A stretch of DNA of 64,000 nt from Jannaschia sp. GRR-S6-38 (GTDB lineage: Bacteria; Pseudomonadota; Alphaproteobacteria; Rhodobacterales; Rhodobacteraceae), in the NCBI RefSeq assembly GCF_029853695.1, contig NZ_CP122537.1, positions 806,001 to 870,000 on the forward strand, given 5' to 3'. Under the pieces are notes generated by a model. The model worked only from the letters and a program-made list of their open reading frames with translations. It was not told the origin of the DNA and made no database searches. Below are positions 27,449 through 35,568 of this stretch, piece after piece. The translations under genes and the position numbers were made by a program. The stretch's first letter is position 1. Each line of letters begins with the position of its first letter.

Positions 27449-28306
27449 ATGAACAAAATGCCGACGATCGCCTTCCAGGGAGAACTGGGCGCCTATTCCC
27501 ACCAGGCCTGTCACGAGGCCCGCCCCGATCACGCGCCCCTGCCCTGCCCCACCTTCGAGGACGCGATCGAGGCCGTCCGCGCGGGCGAGGCCGATCTCGC
27601 CATGCTGCCGGTGGAGAATTCGACCTATGGCCGGGTGGCCGACATCCACTCGCTGCTGCCGCATTCCGGACTGCATATCGTCGAGGAGGCCTTCGTCCGC
27701 GTCCATATCAACCTGCTGGCCCTGCCCGGCACGACGCTCGACCAGGTGCGGGTCGCGCAGTCGCATACCGTTCTGCTGGGCCAGTGCCGCGAGTTCCTGG
27801 GCCAGCACGGGATCCGCCCGCGCGTGGGCGCCGACACGGCCGGATCGGCCAAGCAGATCGCGGAAGCCGGCGACCCGGCCGAGGCGGCGCTGGCCTCCGA
27901 GATGGCGGGCAAGATCTACGGGCTGGAGGTTCTGGCCCGCCATATCGAGGATCACGACCGCAACACGACGCGCTTTCTCATCATGTCGCGCGATCCCAGC
28001 TGGCCCGAGCCCGGATCGGGCCCGATCAAGACCAGCTTCGTCTTCCGCGTCCGAAATATCCCGGCCGCGCTCTACAAGGCGATGGGCGGCTTCGCGACGA
28101 ACGGCGTCAACATGACCAAGCTCGAAAGCTACATGGTCGACGGCAGTTTCTCGGCCACGCAGTTCTACGCCGATATCGAGGGCCATCCGGGCGACGCGCC
28201 GGTGGCGCGCGCGCTCGACGAGCTGCGCTTCTTCACCTCGTCGCTCGACATCCTCGGCGTCTATCCCGCCGATCCCGACCATTTCGAGGGCGGCGGCGCG
28301 GCCTGA
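27449..28306 (+). CDS. pheA: Prephenate dehydratase
   Basis: Converts prephenate to phenylpyruvate in phenylalanine synthesis. 285 residues: catalytic domain (~5-185) with FQGELGAYSHQA, LPVENSTYGRV and the TTRF motif (NTTRFLIMSRD), then a regulatory ACT domain (~200-270; TSFVFRVRNIPAALYKAMGGF, NMTKLESYM) that senses phenylalanine. There is no chorismate mutase fusion. ATG 27449 preferred; MPTIAF at 27458 is an alternative start. Confidence 0.94.
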   Translation: MNKMPTIAFQGELGAYSHQACHEARPDHAPLPCPTFEDAIEAVRAGEADLAMLPVENSTYGRVADIHSLLPHSGLHIVEEAFVRVHINLLALPGTTLDQVRVAQSHTVLLGQCREFLGQHGIRPRVGADTAGSAKQIAEAGDPAEAALASEMAGKIYGLEVLARHIEDHDRNTTRFLIMSRDPSWPEPGSGPIKTSFVFRVRNIPAALYKAMGGFATNGVNMTKLESYMVDGSFSATQFYADIEGHPGDAPVARALDELRFFTSSLDILGVYPADPDHFEGGGAA

Positions 28307-28309
28307 GCG

Positions 28310-28771
28310 TCAGCCGCGCGCGAACCCGGCTTCGACTTCGCTCGCGAAATCGGCCACGCGCTGCTTGTAGCGCTTGGCCAGCGTCTGGCGCGCCAGCTTC
28401 GCCGATTGCAGCATCAGACGCGCGGCGAGCGAGCGGGCCCGCGCCTCCGAGGTCACGGTGAGCCGCGTGAGTCGCAGGTTCAGGAGCTCGAGCTCGACCG
28501 CGATCGTGACCTCCATCCCGTCCGTCCCGCCCGAGAGCGACAGGAGCTTCGGCACCTCCATCGCCTCCAGCGTCATCGCCACGTCGCGCACCTTGCCCGC
28601 GACGGCGGCGCGCGCCTGCCAGGTGGTGCCGGGATGGGCGGGCCCGGGCGGGCGGCGTTCGATCCGGCCGACGCGGCGCTTCAGCCGCCCCTCGAACCGG
28701 TCGATATCGGCCACCCGCATCCAGACATGGTCGATGGGCGCGGCGATGTCTTCGACGGCGACGAATTTCAT
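28310..28771 (-). CDS. SRPBCC-fold (START-like) protein
   Basis: 153 residues starting MKFVAVEDIAAPIDHVWMRVADIDRFEGRL, the standard opening of polyketide-cyclase/SRPBCC proteins, which bind hydrophobic ligands. The C-terminal helix is strongly basic (LARQTLAKRYKQRVADFASEV). Its stop lies 3 bases from the convergent pheA stop. Ligand unknown. Confidence 0.75.
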   Translation of the reverse strand: MKFVAVEDIAAPIDHVWMRVADIDRFEGRLKRRVGRIERRPPGPAHPGTTWQARAAVAGKVRDVAMTLEAMEVPKLLSLSGGTDGMEVTIAVELELLNLRLTRLTVTSEARARSLAARLMLQSAKLARQTLAKRYKQRVADFASEVEAGFARG

Positions 28772-28827
28772 GGGCGCTCCGGCGGCGGGGTGAACCGGGC
28801 CCTGATCGCCCGCATCCGGCCCCGCCG

Positions 28828-29763
28828 TCAATCCAGCCGGTCGGCCAGCCAGTTCTGCAGAAGGAAATGCGCGATCGCGCCCTCGCGGGCCGGCGTGATC
28901 CAGGAATGCGTTCCCGCGAAGACGTCGAGCAACTCCTCGCGCTCCAGCCAGATCGCCTCGGCGATCTCCTCGGGGTCGATCTCGATATCGTCGGTGACCG
29001 CCTCGCCCTGCGCGCCCAGCATCAGGCTGCCCGGGAAGGGCCAGGGCTGGCTGGCGAGATAGCGCACCGGACCGACGCGGATGCCCGTCTCTTCCCAGGT
29101 CTCGCGGCGGACCGCGGCCTCCAGCGTCTCGCCGGGCTCCATGAAGCCCGCGAGGCAGGAGAAGAACCCCTCCGGCCAGGCGGGCGAGCGGCCCAGAAGG
29201 ACGCGGTTGCCGCGGGTGATCAGCATGATGACGACCGGGTCGGTCCGCGGGAAATGCATCCGCCCGCAGCCCGCGCAGCCGCGCATCCAGCCGGCCTTTC
29301 CGGGCTGCGTGGCCGCGCCGCAATTGGTGCAATAGCCATGCGTGCGGTGCCATTCCAGCACGCCCTTTGCGGTGGCCGCGATCTCGGCCTCCAGCGGGCT
29401 CAGCGCCACCATGGCCTGGCGCAGCTCGACGAATTCGCAGCCCTCGGGCAGGTCCGGGTGGTGCTGGCGCGACGGGTCGCGGAAGGCGCCGACGGCGTCG
29501 TCCGCGCCCTCGACCGCCAGCGCCGAGACATCGCGCGCAAACAGCGCCGCCTCGCCTCGCCGCCCGATCAGCACGGGATGGCCCAGATCGGGAAAGCCCG
29601 GCCCCTCGACCACATGCAGCGCGCCGTCCCGCATCAGCGGCTTGCCGCGCCACAGAAGCAGCGTCGTGACCGGCAGTTCGGCCAGCTGCTCCGGATGGCG
29701 GCGCAGGTCCTCGGCACGGTCCAGCCCGCCACCCCCGAAGGTGACCTCTTCCGCATGTCGCAT
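28828..29763 (-). CDS. nudC: NAD+ diphosphatase / NADH pyrophosphatase
   Basis: 311 residues. Central zinc ribbon (YCTNCG...GCAGCGRMHFPR) followed by a Nudix domain with the full box GFMEPGETLEAAVRRETWEETG. The downstream SQPWPFPGSLMLG motif defines the NudC subfamily, which hydrolyses NADH/NAD+ and can remove NAD caps from RNA. ATG 29763; the third copy of the hairpin/AGGTATTT element lies directly upstream. Cotranscription with the SRPBCC gene is possible (56-base gap). Confidence 0.92.
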   Translation of the reverse strand: MRHAEEVTFGGGGLDRAEDLRRHPEQLAELPVTTLLLWRGKPLMRDGALHVVEGPGFPDLGHPVLIGRRGEAALFARDVSALAVEGADDAVGAFRDPSRQHHPDLPEGCEFVELRQAMVALSPLEAEIAATAKGVLEWHRTHGYCTNCGAATQPGKAGWMRGCAGCGRMHFPRTDPVVIMLITRGNRVLLGRSPAWPEGFFSCLAGFMEPGETLEAAVRRETWEETGIRVGPVRYLASQPWPFPGSLMLGAQGEAVTDDIEIDPEEIAEAIWLEREELLDVFAGTHSWITPAREGAIAHFLLQNWLADRLD

Positions 29764-29779
29764 CGCGTTCCTCCCCGGT

Positions 29780-29825
29780 CCTCCTTCGGCCTTAAATATC
29801 TCTGCGGCCGGGGCAAGGCCCCGGC
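29780..29825 (-). repeat. Intergenic hairpin + AGATATTT element, copy 3
   Basis: On the minus strand an 8-bp stem GCCGGGGC / GCCCCGGC with a 3-base loop (29807-29825), then CGCAGAGATATTTAAGGCCGAAGGAGGA leading into the nudC start region. Same arrangement as copies 1 and 2, with more divergence. Confidence 0.6.
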
Positions 29826-29845
29826 GACCGGCAAGGGTCGATCCC

Positions 29846-29874
29846 TTGCGCCCGCTGCGCCCGACGATTATCTG
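29846..29874 (+). promoter_or_regulatory. Probable promoter of the SRP RNA gene
   Basis: TTGCGC, 17-base spacer, TATCTG, with the predicted RNA 5' end 7 bases further on. Sigma-70-like, imperfect. Confidence 0.4.
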
Positions 29875-29880
29875 GATGTC

Positions 29881-29970
29881 GAGAGGCCGGCGCGGGCAGG
29901 CGCTTCGCCAACCTGGTCAGGTCCGGAAGGAAGCAGCCACAACGATATCCGCCTGGGTCGCTGTCCGGTC
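29881..29970 (+). ncRNA. ffs: Signal recognition particle RNA (4.5S-type)
   Basis: Contains the nearly invariant SRP core GGTCAGGTCCGGAAGGAAGC (29913-29932) that binds Ffh. Flanks pair: GAGGCCGG at 29881-29888 with CCGGTCTC at 29963-29970, and GGCAGGCG with CGCCTGGG further in, giving one long hairpin of ~90 bases. The exact ends are inferred from pairing. Confidence 0.9.
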
Positions 29971-30001
29971 TCTCACCCCTCCCCCCGCCATCGCAAGCCG
30001 C

Positions 30002-30838
30002 TCAAGCCGGTCCCGTGACCGCGTCCCAGCAGGCCCGACCCCGCGCGCCCAAGACGTCGAGATGCCCGATCCGGCGCATCCCCACCTCTCCAGGGCGCAG
30101 CAGCACGCGCGTCATCCGCGCCGCCGGATAGGCCGCCGCCAGCCGCTCGACGGAAACCGGCGGGCAATAGGCGTCGTCGGCCACCGCCACCATCCGGACG
30201 GGACAGGTCAGGGCCGCGGCATCCGGCGCGGGCAGCGTCGGGTCTGCGGCGTGGAAGCCGCGCGAGGTGCACCAGAGCCGCCACTGCGCATAGACCCCCG
30301 CCGGCAGGTCGTGCCCAATTCCGAACCGCGCGGCGGGCAGATGGCCCAGCGCGCGTGTCAGGCCCAGGACCGGGCGCGACCAGAAGGCGCGGATCGCGGC
30401 TCGCGCGGGCCAGGGGTGGTCGGTCACGTGCACCGCCCCCGCGGCCACCGTGACGACGCGGTCGATCCGCCCGAGCTCCGACTGGAAGGGCAGCATCATG
30501 CCGCCAAGCGAATGCCCGATCACCCAGAGCGGCACGTCCGGCAGCGCCGCGGCCAGCGTCGCGCGCGCGGCCTGCTGGTCGCGAATGCCCCAATCGGCCA
30601 TCGTGGCCCGGCTGCCGCGCGCGGATCCGGACTGCCCGAAATCGCGGTAGTCATAGGTCAGGCAGGCCACGCCACGCGTCTCGGCCAGCCAATCGGCGAA
30701 GCCACAGTAGAAACGCGCGGGCACGCCGGTCGCGGCGTGGATCACGGCCGCGGCCAGGGGCGACCCCGCGGGCCGGACAAGCCGCCCGGCCAGCCGCGCG
30801 TCCGCGGCGGCGATCTCGATCCGCTCCGTCTGCGCCAT
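30002..30838 (-). CDS. Alpha/beta hydrolase
   Basis: 278 residues with the nucleophile elbow GHSLGG near residue 107 and a YDYRDFGQSG loop. No signal peptide, so cytoplasmic. It resembles uncharacterised alpha/beta hydrolases often controlled by TetR regulators. It is divergent from the TetR gene, with shared operators in the 87-base gap. Substrate unknown. Confidence 0.8.
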   Translation of the reverse strand: MAQTERIEIAAADARLAGRLVRPAGSPLAAAVIHAATGVPARFYCGFADWLAETRGVACLTYDYRDFGQSGSARGSRATMADWGIRDQQAARATLAAALPDVPLWVIGHSLGGMMLPFQSELGRIDRVVTVAAGAVHVTDHPWPARAAIRAFWSRPVLGLTRALGHLPAARFGIGHDLPAGVYAQWRLWCTSRGFHAADPTLPAPDAAALTCPVRMVAVADDAYCPPVSVERLAAAYPAARMTRVLLRPGEVGMRRIGHLDVLGARGRACWDAVTGPA

Positions 30839-30850
30839 TCGCCCTCCTCT

Positions 30851-30904
30851 GGACCGTTCGGTCTAGACCACCGGGTCCATTGCCGCGAACTGGACCGCCC
30901 GGTC
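30851..30904. promoter_or_regulatory. TetR-type operators between hydrolase and regulator
   Basis: Two copies of the palindrome GGACCG-NN/N-CGGTC: GGACCGTTCGGTC (30851-30863) and GGACCGCCCGGTC (30892-30904), with a related imperfect palindrome GACCACCGGGTC at 30866-30877 between them. Arrangement typical of TetR-family autoregulation over divergent promoters. Confidence 0.65.
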
Positions 30905-30925
30905 AAGCCGTGCCACAGATCGCGG

Positions 30926-31474
30926 ATGGACGCCCACGCCCCGACCAGCCGCGCGCGGCTGACCGAAGCCGCGGCCCGCCTGTTCCAGGTCAAGGGCTAT
31001 CACGGCACCTCCGTGGCCGAGGTGCTGGCGGAGGCGGGCCTGCCCAAGGGGTCGCTCTACCACCATTTCCCGCAGGGCAAGGCGGATCTGGCGCGCGCCG
31101 CCGCCGCGCTGGCCTCGGACATGATGCGCGACATCGTCGGCGCGGCATTCGAGCCCGCCGAAAGCCCCGGCCACGGCGTCGCGCGGCTCTGCGAGAAATT
31201 CGCCCGGCTCTTCGAGCGCCAGCCGCATTGGCGCGCCTGCCCGGTCCAGGCGCTGCTGGACGGGCCGCTGGACCGGATGTCGGCCGAGGCGCATCTGCAG
31301 GCTTGGCTTGCCGCCACAGCGGCCCATCTGGACCGGCTGGGCGACCCCGCGCCCGACGCCCGCGCGAGACGGCTCTGGACCCTGTTGATCGGGGCATGGA
31401 CGATGGCGCGGGCGGCCGACGACCCCGGCGCGCTGCGCGCCGTGCCCGCGATGATGGAGAGCGCCGATGCATAA
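30926..31474 (+). CDS. TetR/AcrR family transcriptional regulator
   Basis: 182 residues. The N-terminal HTH is LTEAAARLFQVKGYHGTSVAEVLAEAGLPKGSLYHHFPQGK (~12-52), the canonical TetR_N domain with the LYHHF end. The C-terminal ligand-binding part has PHWRACPVQALL, as in the YxaF/LmrA-like subgroup. It probably represses itself and the divergent alpha/beta hydrolase through the palindromes upstream. Start ATG 30926. Confidence 0.88.
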   Translation: MDAHAPTSRARLTEAAARLFQVKGYHGTSVAEVLAEAGLPKGSLYHHFPQGKADLARAAAALASDMMRDIVGAAFEPAESPGHGVARLCEKFARLFERQPHWRACPVQALLDGPLDRMSAEAHLQAWLAATAAHLDRLGDPAPDARARRLWTLLIGAWTMARAADDPGALRAVPAMMESADA

Positions 31475-31850
31475 CGGCACCGACGACCAGGACCGCAAGA
31501 CCGACTGGGCGGAGAACCGCACCGATTGGGCCGAGGACCGCACCGTCCTCGCCAACGAGCGCACCTTCGCGGGCTGGATGCGGACCGGCATGGCCGCCAT
31601 CGCCATCGCCGTGGGCCTGCGCGCCGTCTTCGGCGCGGCCGAGCCGACCTGGGTGCCCAAGACCGTGGCCTCGGTCTTCATCCTCGCGGCGCTGATCATC
31701 TTCTTCGCCGCCTGGCGCAATTCCGGCAAGGCGCAGCGTCGCCTCGACACCCATGATGCAAACGAGCAGTCCACCGCGACCTTCGGGCTGCTGGCGGCTA
31801 TCTTCTCGCTTGGCGCGCTGGTCACCGGCGCGATCCTCTGGACGCTCTGA
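31467..31850 (+). CDS. DUF202 (YidH-like) membrane protein
   Basis: 127 residues, overlapping the TetR gene by 8 bases. A hydrophilic start with the motif LANERTFAGWMRTGMAAIAIAVGLRAVF is diagnostic of DUF202; three membrane segments follow (~47-63, 72-87, 106-125). Function unknown. Confidence 0.8.
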   Translation: MHNGTDDQDRKTDWAENRTDWAEDRTVLANERTFAGWMRTGMAAIAIAVGLRAVFGAAEPTWVPKTVASVFILAALIIFFAAWRNSGKAQRRLDTHDANEQSTATFGLLAAIFSLGALVTGAILWTL

Positions 31851-31923
31851 CCCGGCTGGATTCCACCGCCCGCCGATGCGTATATGACCCCTCGGACGAC
31901 GAGGGGACTCGGGGGGGACGCGG

Positions 31924-33645
31924 ATGAGCGACGAGACCAAACCGGCCTATCAGGTGCTGGCGCGCAAGTACCGCCCGGCGACCTTCGCCGACCTGATCGG
32001 CCAGGACGCGATGGTCCGCACGCTGAAGAACGCCTTCGCCGCCGACCGCATCGCGCAGGCCTTCATCCTCACCGGCATCCGCGGCACCGGCAAGACGACG
32101 ACCGCGCGCATCGTCGCCAAAGGCCTGAATTGCGTCGGACCCGATGGCGAGGGCGGCCCCACGACCGAGCCCTGCGGCATCTGCGAGCCCTGCCGCGCGA
32201 TCGCCGAGGGCCGCCATGTCGATGTGCTCGAGATGGACGCGGCCTCCAACACCTCCGTCAACGACATCCGCGAGATCATCGACGGCGTGGCCTACAGGGC
32301 CGCCTCGGCGCGCTACAAGATCTACATCGTCGACGAGGTGCACATGCTGTCGACCAGCGCCTTCAACGCGCTTCTGAAGACGCTGGAGGAGCCGCCCGCC
32401 CATGTGAAGTTCATCTTCGCCACGACCGAGATCCGCAAGGTGCCGGTCACCGTCCTGTCGCGCTGCCAGCGCTTCGACCTGCGCCGGATCGAGCCCGAGG
32501 TGATGATCGACCATTTGCGCGGCGTGGCCGGCAAGGAAGGCGCGGCGATCGCCGACGACGCGCTGGCGCTGATCGCGCGGGCGGCCGAGGGCTCGGTCCG
32601 CGACGCGATGAGCCTTCTCGACCAGGCCATCAGCCACGGCGCGGGCGAGACCGGGGCAGACGAGGTGCGCGCCATGCTGGGCCTTGCCGATCGCGGCCGG
32701 GTGCTGGATCTGTTCGACCTGATCATGAAAGGCGAGGCCGCTGCCGCGCTGGAGGAGCTGGGCGCGCAATATTCCGATGGCGCCGACCCGATGGCGATCC
32801 TGCGCGACCTGGCCGAGATCACGCATTGGGTCAGCGTCATCCAGATCACCCCCTCCGCCGCCGAGGACCCGACCGTCAGCCCCGACGAGCGGGCCCGCGG
32901 CCAGGCCTTCGCGCAAGGGCTGCCGATGCGCAGCCTGACGCGGATCTGGCAGATGCTGCTCAAGGCGCTGGAGGAAGTCAGCCATGCGCCCAACGCGATG
33001 ATGGCCGCCGAGATGGCGGTGATCCGGCTGACCCATGTCGCCGACCTGCCCTCGCCCGACGAGCTCGTGCGCAAGTTGCGCGACGCGCCTGCGCCCGCGG
33101 GTGGCAGCGCACCCGCGCCGCGGCCCGCGCCCAAGGGCGGCGGCGGCGTGACCGCGCGCGCCGTGCGCGGCGGCGCGCAGCCCGCGCTGCAGCCCGGCGC
33201 CGAGCAGGCGCTGGCCCGCTTCCAGACGTTTGAGCAGGTGGTCGAGCTGATCCGCGCCAATCGCGACGTGAAGCTGCTGGTCGAGGTCGAGACGGGCCTG
33301 CGGCTCGTCCGCTACGCCCCCGGCCGGATCGAGTTCGAGCCCGCCGAGGACGCGGCCCCCGATCTCGCGCCGCGCCTCAAGGGGCGGCTGCAGGGCTGGA
33401 CCGGCGCGCCCTGGGCGGTGACCATCGGCAAGGACGGCGCACCCACCATCGCCGAGACCCGCGACGGCGCCGCGCGCGAGGCCGAGGCCGCCGCGCTGGC
33501 CCATCCGATGACCCAGGCCATCCTGCAGGCCTTCCCCGGGGCCGAACTGGTCGAGGTTCGCTCGCGCGCCGCGATTGCCGAGGCCGCCGCCGAGGAGGCG
33601 CTGGCCGAGGTCGAGGAGGAATGGGACCCGTTCGAGGAGGAGTGA
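31924..33645 (+). CDS. dnaX: DNA polymerase III subunit gamma/tau
   Basis: AAA+ clamp-loader subunit. 573 residues: YRPATFADLIGQDAMVRTL, Walker A GIRGTGKTTTAR (~47-58), the zinc-binding cysteines (CVG...CGICEPCRA), Walker B/sensor region VDEVHMLS, and ATTEIRKVPVTVLSRCQRF. A Pro/Ala linker precedes the C-terminal tau-specific region, which ends in a Glu-rich tail. No slippery A-run like that of E. coli dnaX is seen. Typical dnaX-(dps)-ybaB-recR order. Confidence 0.95.
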   Translation: MSDETKPAYQVLARKYRPATFADLIGQDAMVRTLKNAFAADRIAQAFILTGIRGTGKTTTARIVAKGLNCVGPDGEGGPTTEPCGICEPCRAIAEGRHVDVLEMDAASNTSVNDIREIIDGVAYRAASARYKIYIVDEVHMLSTSAFNALLKTLEEPPAHVKFIFATTEIRKVPVTVLSRCQRFDLRRIEPEVMIDHLRGVAGKEGAAIADDALALIARAAEGSVRDAMSLLDQAISHGAGETGADEVRAMLGLADRGRVLDLFDLIMKGEAAAALEELGAQYSDGADPMAILRDLAEITHWVSVIQITPSAAEDPTVSPDERARGQAFAQGLPMRSLTRIWQMLLKALEEVSHAPNAMMAAEMAVIRLTHVADLPSPDELVRKLRDAPAPAGGSAPAPRPAPKGGGGVTARAVRGGAQPALQPGAEQALARFQTFEQVVELIRANRDVKLLVEVETGLRLVRYAPGRIEFEPAEDAAPDLAPRLKGRLQGWTGAPWAVTIGKDGAPTIAETRDGAAREAEAAALAHPMTQAILQAFPGAELVEVRSRAAIAEAAAEEALAEVEEEWDPFEEE

Positions 33646-33821
33646 GCGCGCGCCCCTGACGCAAGAGAGCCGCCCGCCCCGACACACGCCCAGCGCGAAC
33701 CGCGCCGGAATTTCCCTCGCCCTTGGACCCTTTCGAAGCCATGCGGCGTTGTCCCCCGCAAGATCGCCCCGGGGCGGTTCGTCGCGGCGCGCCCGCGCTG
33801 GAACCGAATCGGGGGGTCGGC

Positions 33822-33840
33822 GTGTTCACACTCCGAACAC
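33822..33840. promoter_or_regulatory. Inverted repeat and GGAAC element upstream of dps
   Basis: GTGTTC-N7-GAACAC lies 24 bases before the dps start codon, a possible operator. GGAAC at 33800 with CGTGTT after 16 bases resembles, but does not exactly match, the EcfG promoter pattern. Confidence 0.4.
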
Positions 33841-33863
33841 GCACAACTACAGGAGGATTTCCC

Positions 33864-34343
33864 ATGCCCGAGAGTTTCGTCGACGGCCTCGAGAGCCAAA
33901 CCCAATCGCAGGTCATCGACCTGCTCAACGCCCGCCTGGCCGACTCGGTCGACCTGACGCTCGCGGTCAAGCAGGCCCACTGGAACATGCGCGGCCAGGG
34001 CTTCATCGGCGTCCACGAGATGCTGGATGACGTGGCCGACCGCCTGCGCGAGCATTCCGACACCATGGCCGAGCGCATCGCCGTCATGGGCGGCCATGCC
34101 AAGGGCACGACGCAGGAAGCCGCGAAAAGCACGACGCTCCCGCCCTACCCGGTCGAGCTGACCGATCTGCAGGAGCATATCGACGAGCTCGTGAAGCGCT
34201 TCAAGCATCACGGTAAACAGCTCCGCGAGGCGATCGCGGCCGCGGGCGATGCCGGCGACGACGATGTCGAGGACCTGTTCACCGAGCTCAGCCGCGAGGT
34301 CGACAAGGACGCCTGGTTCATCGGCGCCAACAAGAATCGCTGA
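33864..34343 (+). CDS. dps: Dps ferritin-like DNA-protection protein
   Basis: 159 residues. It has the inter-subunit ferroxidase signature AVKQAHWNMRGQGFIGVHEMLDDVADRL (His, Asp, Glu ligands). Dps stores iron using H2O2 and shields DNA in stress. ATG 33864 follows AGGAGG. Unusually placed between dnaX and ybaB but with its own promoter region and terminator, so it is independently transcribed. Confidence 0.93.
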   Translation: MPESFVDGLESQTQSQVIDLLNARLADSVDLTLAVKQAHWNMRGQGFIGVHEMLDDVADRLREHSDTMAERIAVMGGHAKGTTQEAAKSTTLPPYPVELTDLQEHIDELVKRFKHHGKQLREAIAAAGDAGDDDVEDLFTELSREVDKDAWFIGANKNR

Positions 34344-34396
34344 TCCACCGCGCGGACGGGCGCACCGCACCCACCGCCGCTCGCCCCCGCATCCCA

Positions 34397-34423
34397 GGGC
34401 CGCCCCGCCGGGCGGCCCTTTTT
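34397..34423 (+). terminator. Rho-independent terminator after dps
   Basis: 9-bp stem GGGCCGCCC / GGGCGGCCC (34397-34405, 34410-34418) with a 4-base loop and TTTTT. Confidence 0.85.
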
Positions 34424-34510
34424 CGTGGCCGGCCGCCGGGCCGGACCTTTCAACCCGCCGCCCGCGTCGCTACCTCTGGGACGACGCAACGCGATCGGAG
34501 CGAGAGAGAG

Positions 34511-34855
34511 ATGTTCAAGGGACTGGGCGGCCTCGGCGACATGGCCGGGATGATGAAGAAGGCGCAGGAGATGCAGGCCAAGGTGGGCGAGATGCAGGAC
34601 GGCCTCTCCGAGATCCAGGTCCAGGGCGAAAGCGGCGCGGGCCTCGTCAAGGCCACCGCGACCGCCAAGGGCGATCTCGTGGCGCTGGATATCGACCCGT
34701 CGATCTTCAAGCCCGACGAGAAGGAGATGGTCGAGGACCTGATCCTCGCCGCGATCAAGGACGCCCAGGCCCGCGCCGCCGAACGGTCGCGCGAGGAGAT
34801 GGGCAAGATGGCCGAAAGCCTGGGCCTGCCGCCGGGCATGAAGCTGCCCTTCTGA
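34511..34855 (+). CDS. YbaB/EbfC nucleoid-associated protein
   Basis: 114 residues with the family pattern [16 protein letters not shown], then [21 protein letters not shown] and the C-terminal LPPGMKLPF. Binds DNA as a dimer. ATG 34511 behind GAGAGAGAG. 16 bases upstream of recR, a conserved pairing in recombinational repair. Confidence 0.92.
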   Translation: MFKGLGGLGDMAGMMKKAQEMQAKVGEMQDGLSEIQVQGESGAGLVKATATAKGDLVALDIDPSIFKPDEKEMVEDLILAAIKDAQARAAERSREEMGKMAESLGLPPGMKLPF

Positions 34856-34871
34856 GGGCGCGGACCGACAC

Positions 34872-35468
34872 GTGGAGGGGCATCGCGACATCGAGGCGCT
34901 AATCGACCTGATGGCGCGCCTGCCGGGTCTGGGCCCCCGCTCGGCCCGCCGCGCGGTGCTGCACCTCGTCAAGAAGCGCGACACCCAGCTGCGCCCGCTG
35001 GCGCGCCTGATGGAGGAGGTGGGCCGCACCGTCCGCTCCTGCCTGAATTGCGGCAACCTCTCCACGGGCGATGTCTGCGCCATCTGCGCCTCGGCCAAGC
35101 GGCAGAACGGCCAGATCTGCGTGGTCGAGGACGTGGCCGATCTCTGGGCGATGGAGCGTGCGCAGGTCTTCGAGGGCCGCTACCACGTGCTGGGCGGCAC
35201 GCTCTCGCCGCTCGACGATATCGGGCCCGAGGATCTGCATATCCCGAAGCTGCGCGACCGTATTTCGGCGGAGGAGGTGACCGAGGTCATCCTCGCGCTC
35301 AACGCCACCGTGGACGGCCAGACTACCGCCCATTACGTCGCGCGCGAGCTGGAAGGCACCGGCGTCATCGTCAGCGGGCTGGCGCAGGGCGTGCCCGTCG
35401 GCGGCGAGCTCGACTATCTCGACGGCGGCACCCTGCGCGCCGCGCTGTCCTCGCGAAAGGCGTTCTGA
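34872..35468 (+). CDS. recR: Recombination mediator RecR
   Basis: 198 residues, the expected size. HhH region [23 protein letters not shown], the four-Cys zinc finger (CLNCGNL...CAICAS), and a Toprim domain ([28 protein letters not shown]). Acts with RecF/RecO loading RecA at gaps. Start GTG 34872; no nearby ATG in frame. Confidence 0.93.
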   Translation: MEGHRDIEALIDLMARLPGLGPRSARRAVLHLVKKRDTQLRPLARLMEEVGRTVRSCLNCGNLSTGDVCAICASAKRQNGQICVVEDVADLWAMERAQVFEGRYHVLGGTLSPLDDIGPEDLHIPKLRDRISAEEVTEVILALNATVDGQTTAHYVARELEGTGVIVSGLAQGVPVGGELDYLDGGTLRAALSSRKAF

Positions 35469-35568
35469 CGCCGATTCTCCTTTGCGGGGGCGAGGTTCTG
35501 TCGCATCACAAGGGCCAGGGGCGCCCGCGACGGGCCGCCGCCCGAGGACGGAGGATCGCAGGATCCGA

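Noticed and set aside
31924..33645. Programmed frameshift in dnaX
   Set aside because: No A-rich slippery run with a downstream hairpin comparable to E. coli dnaX was found.
33822..33840. GTTC-N7-GAAC upstream of dps as a LexA box
   Set aside because: The alphaproteobacterial LexA site is a direct repeat (GTTC-N7-GTTC); this is an inverted repeat.
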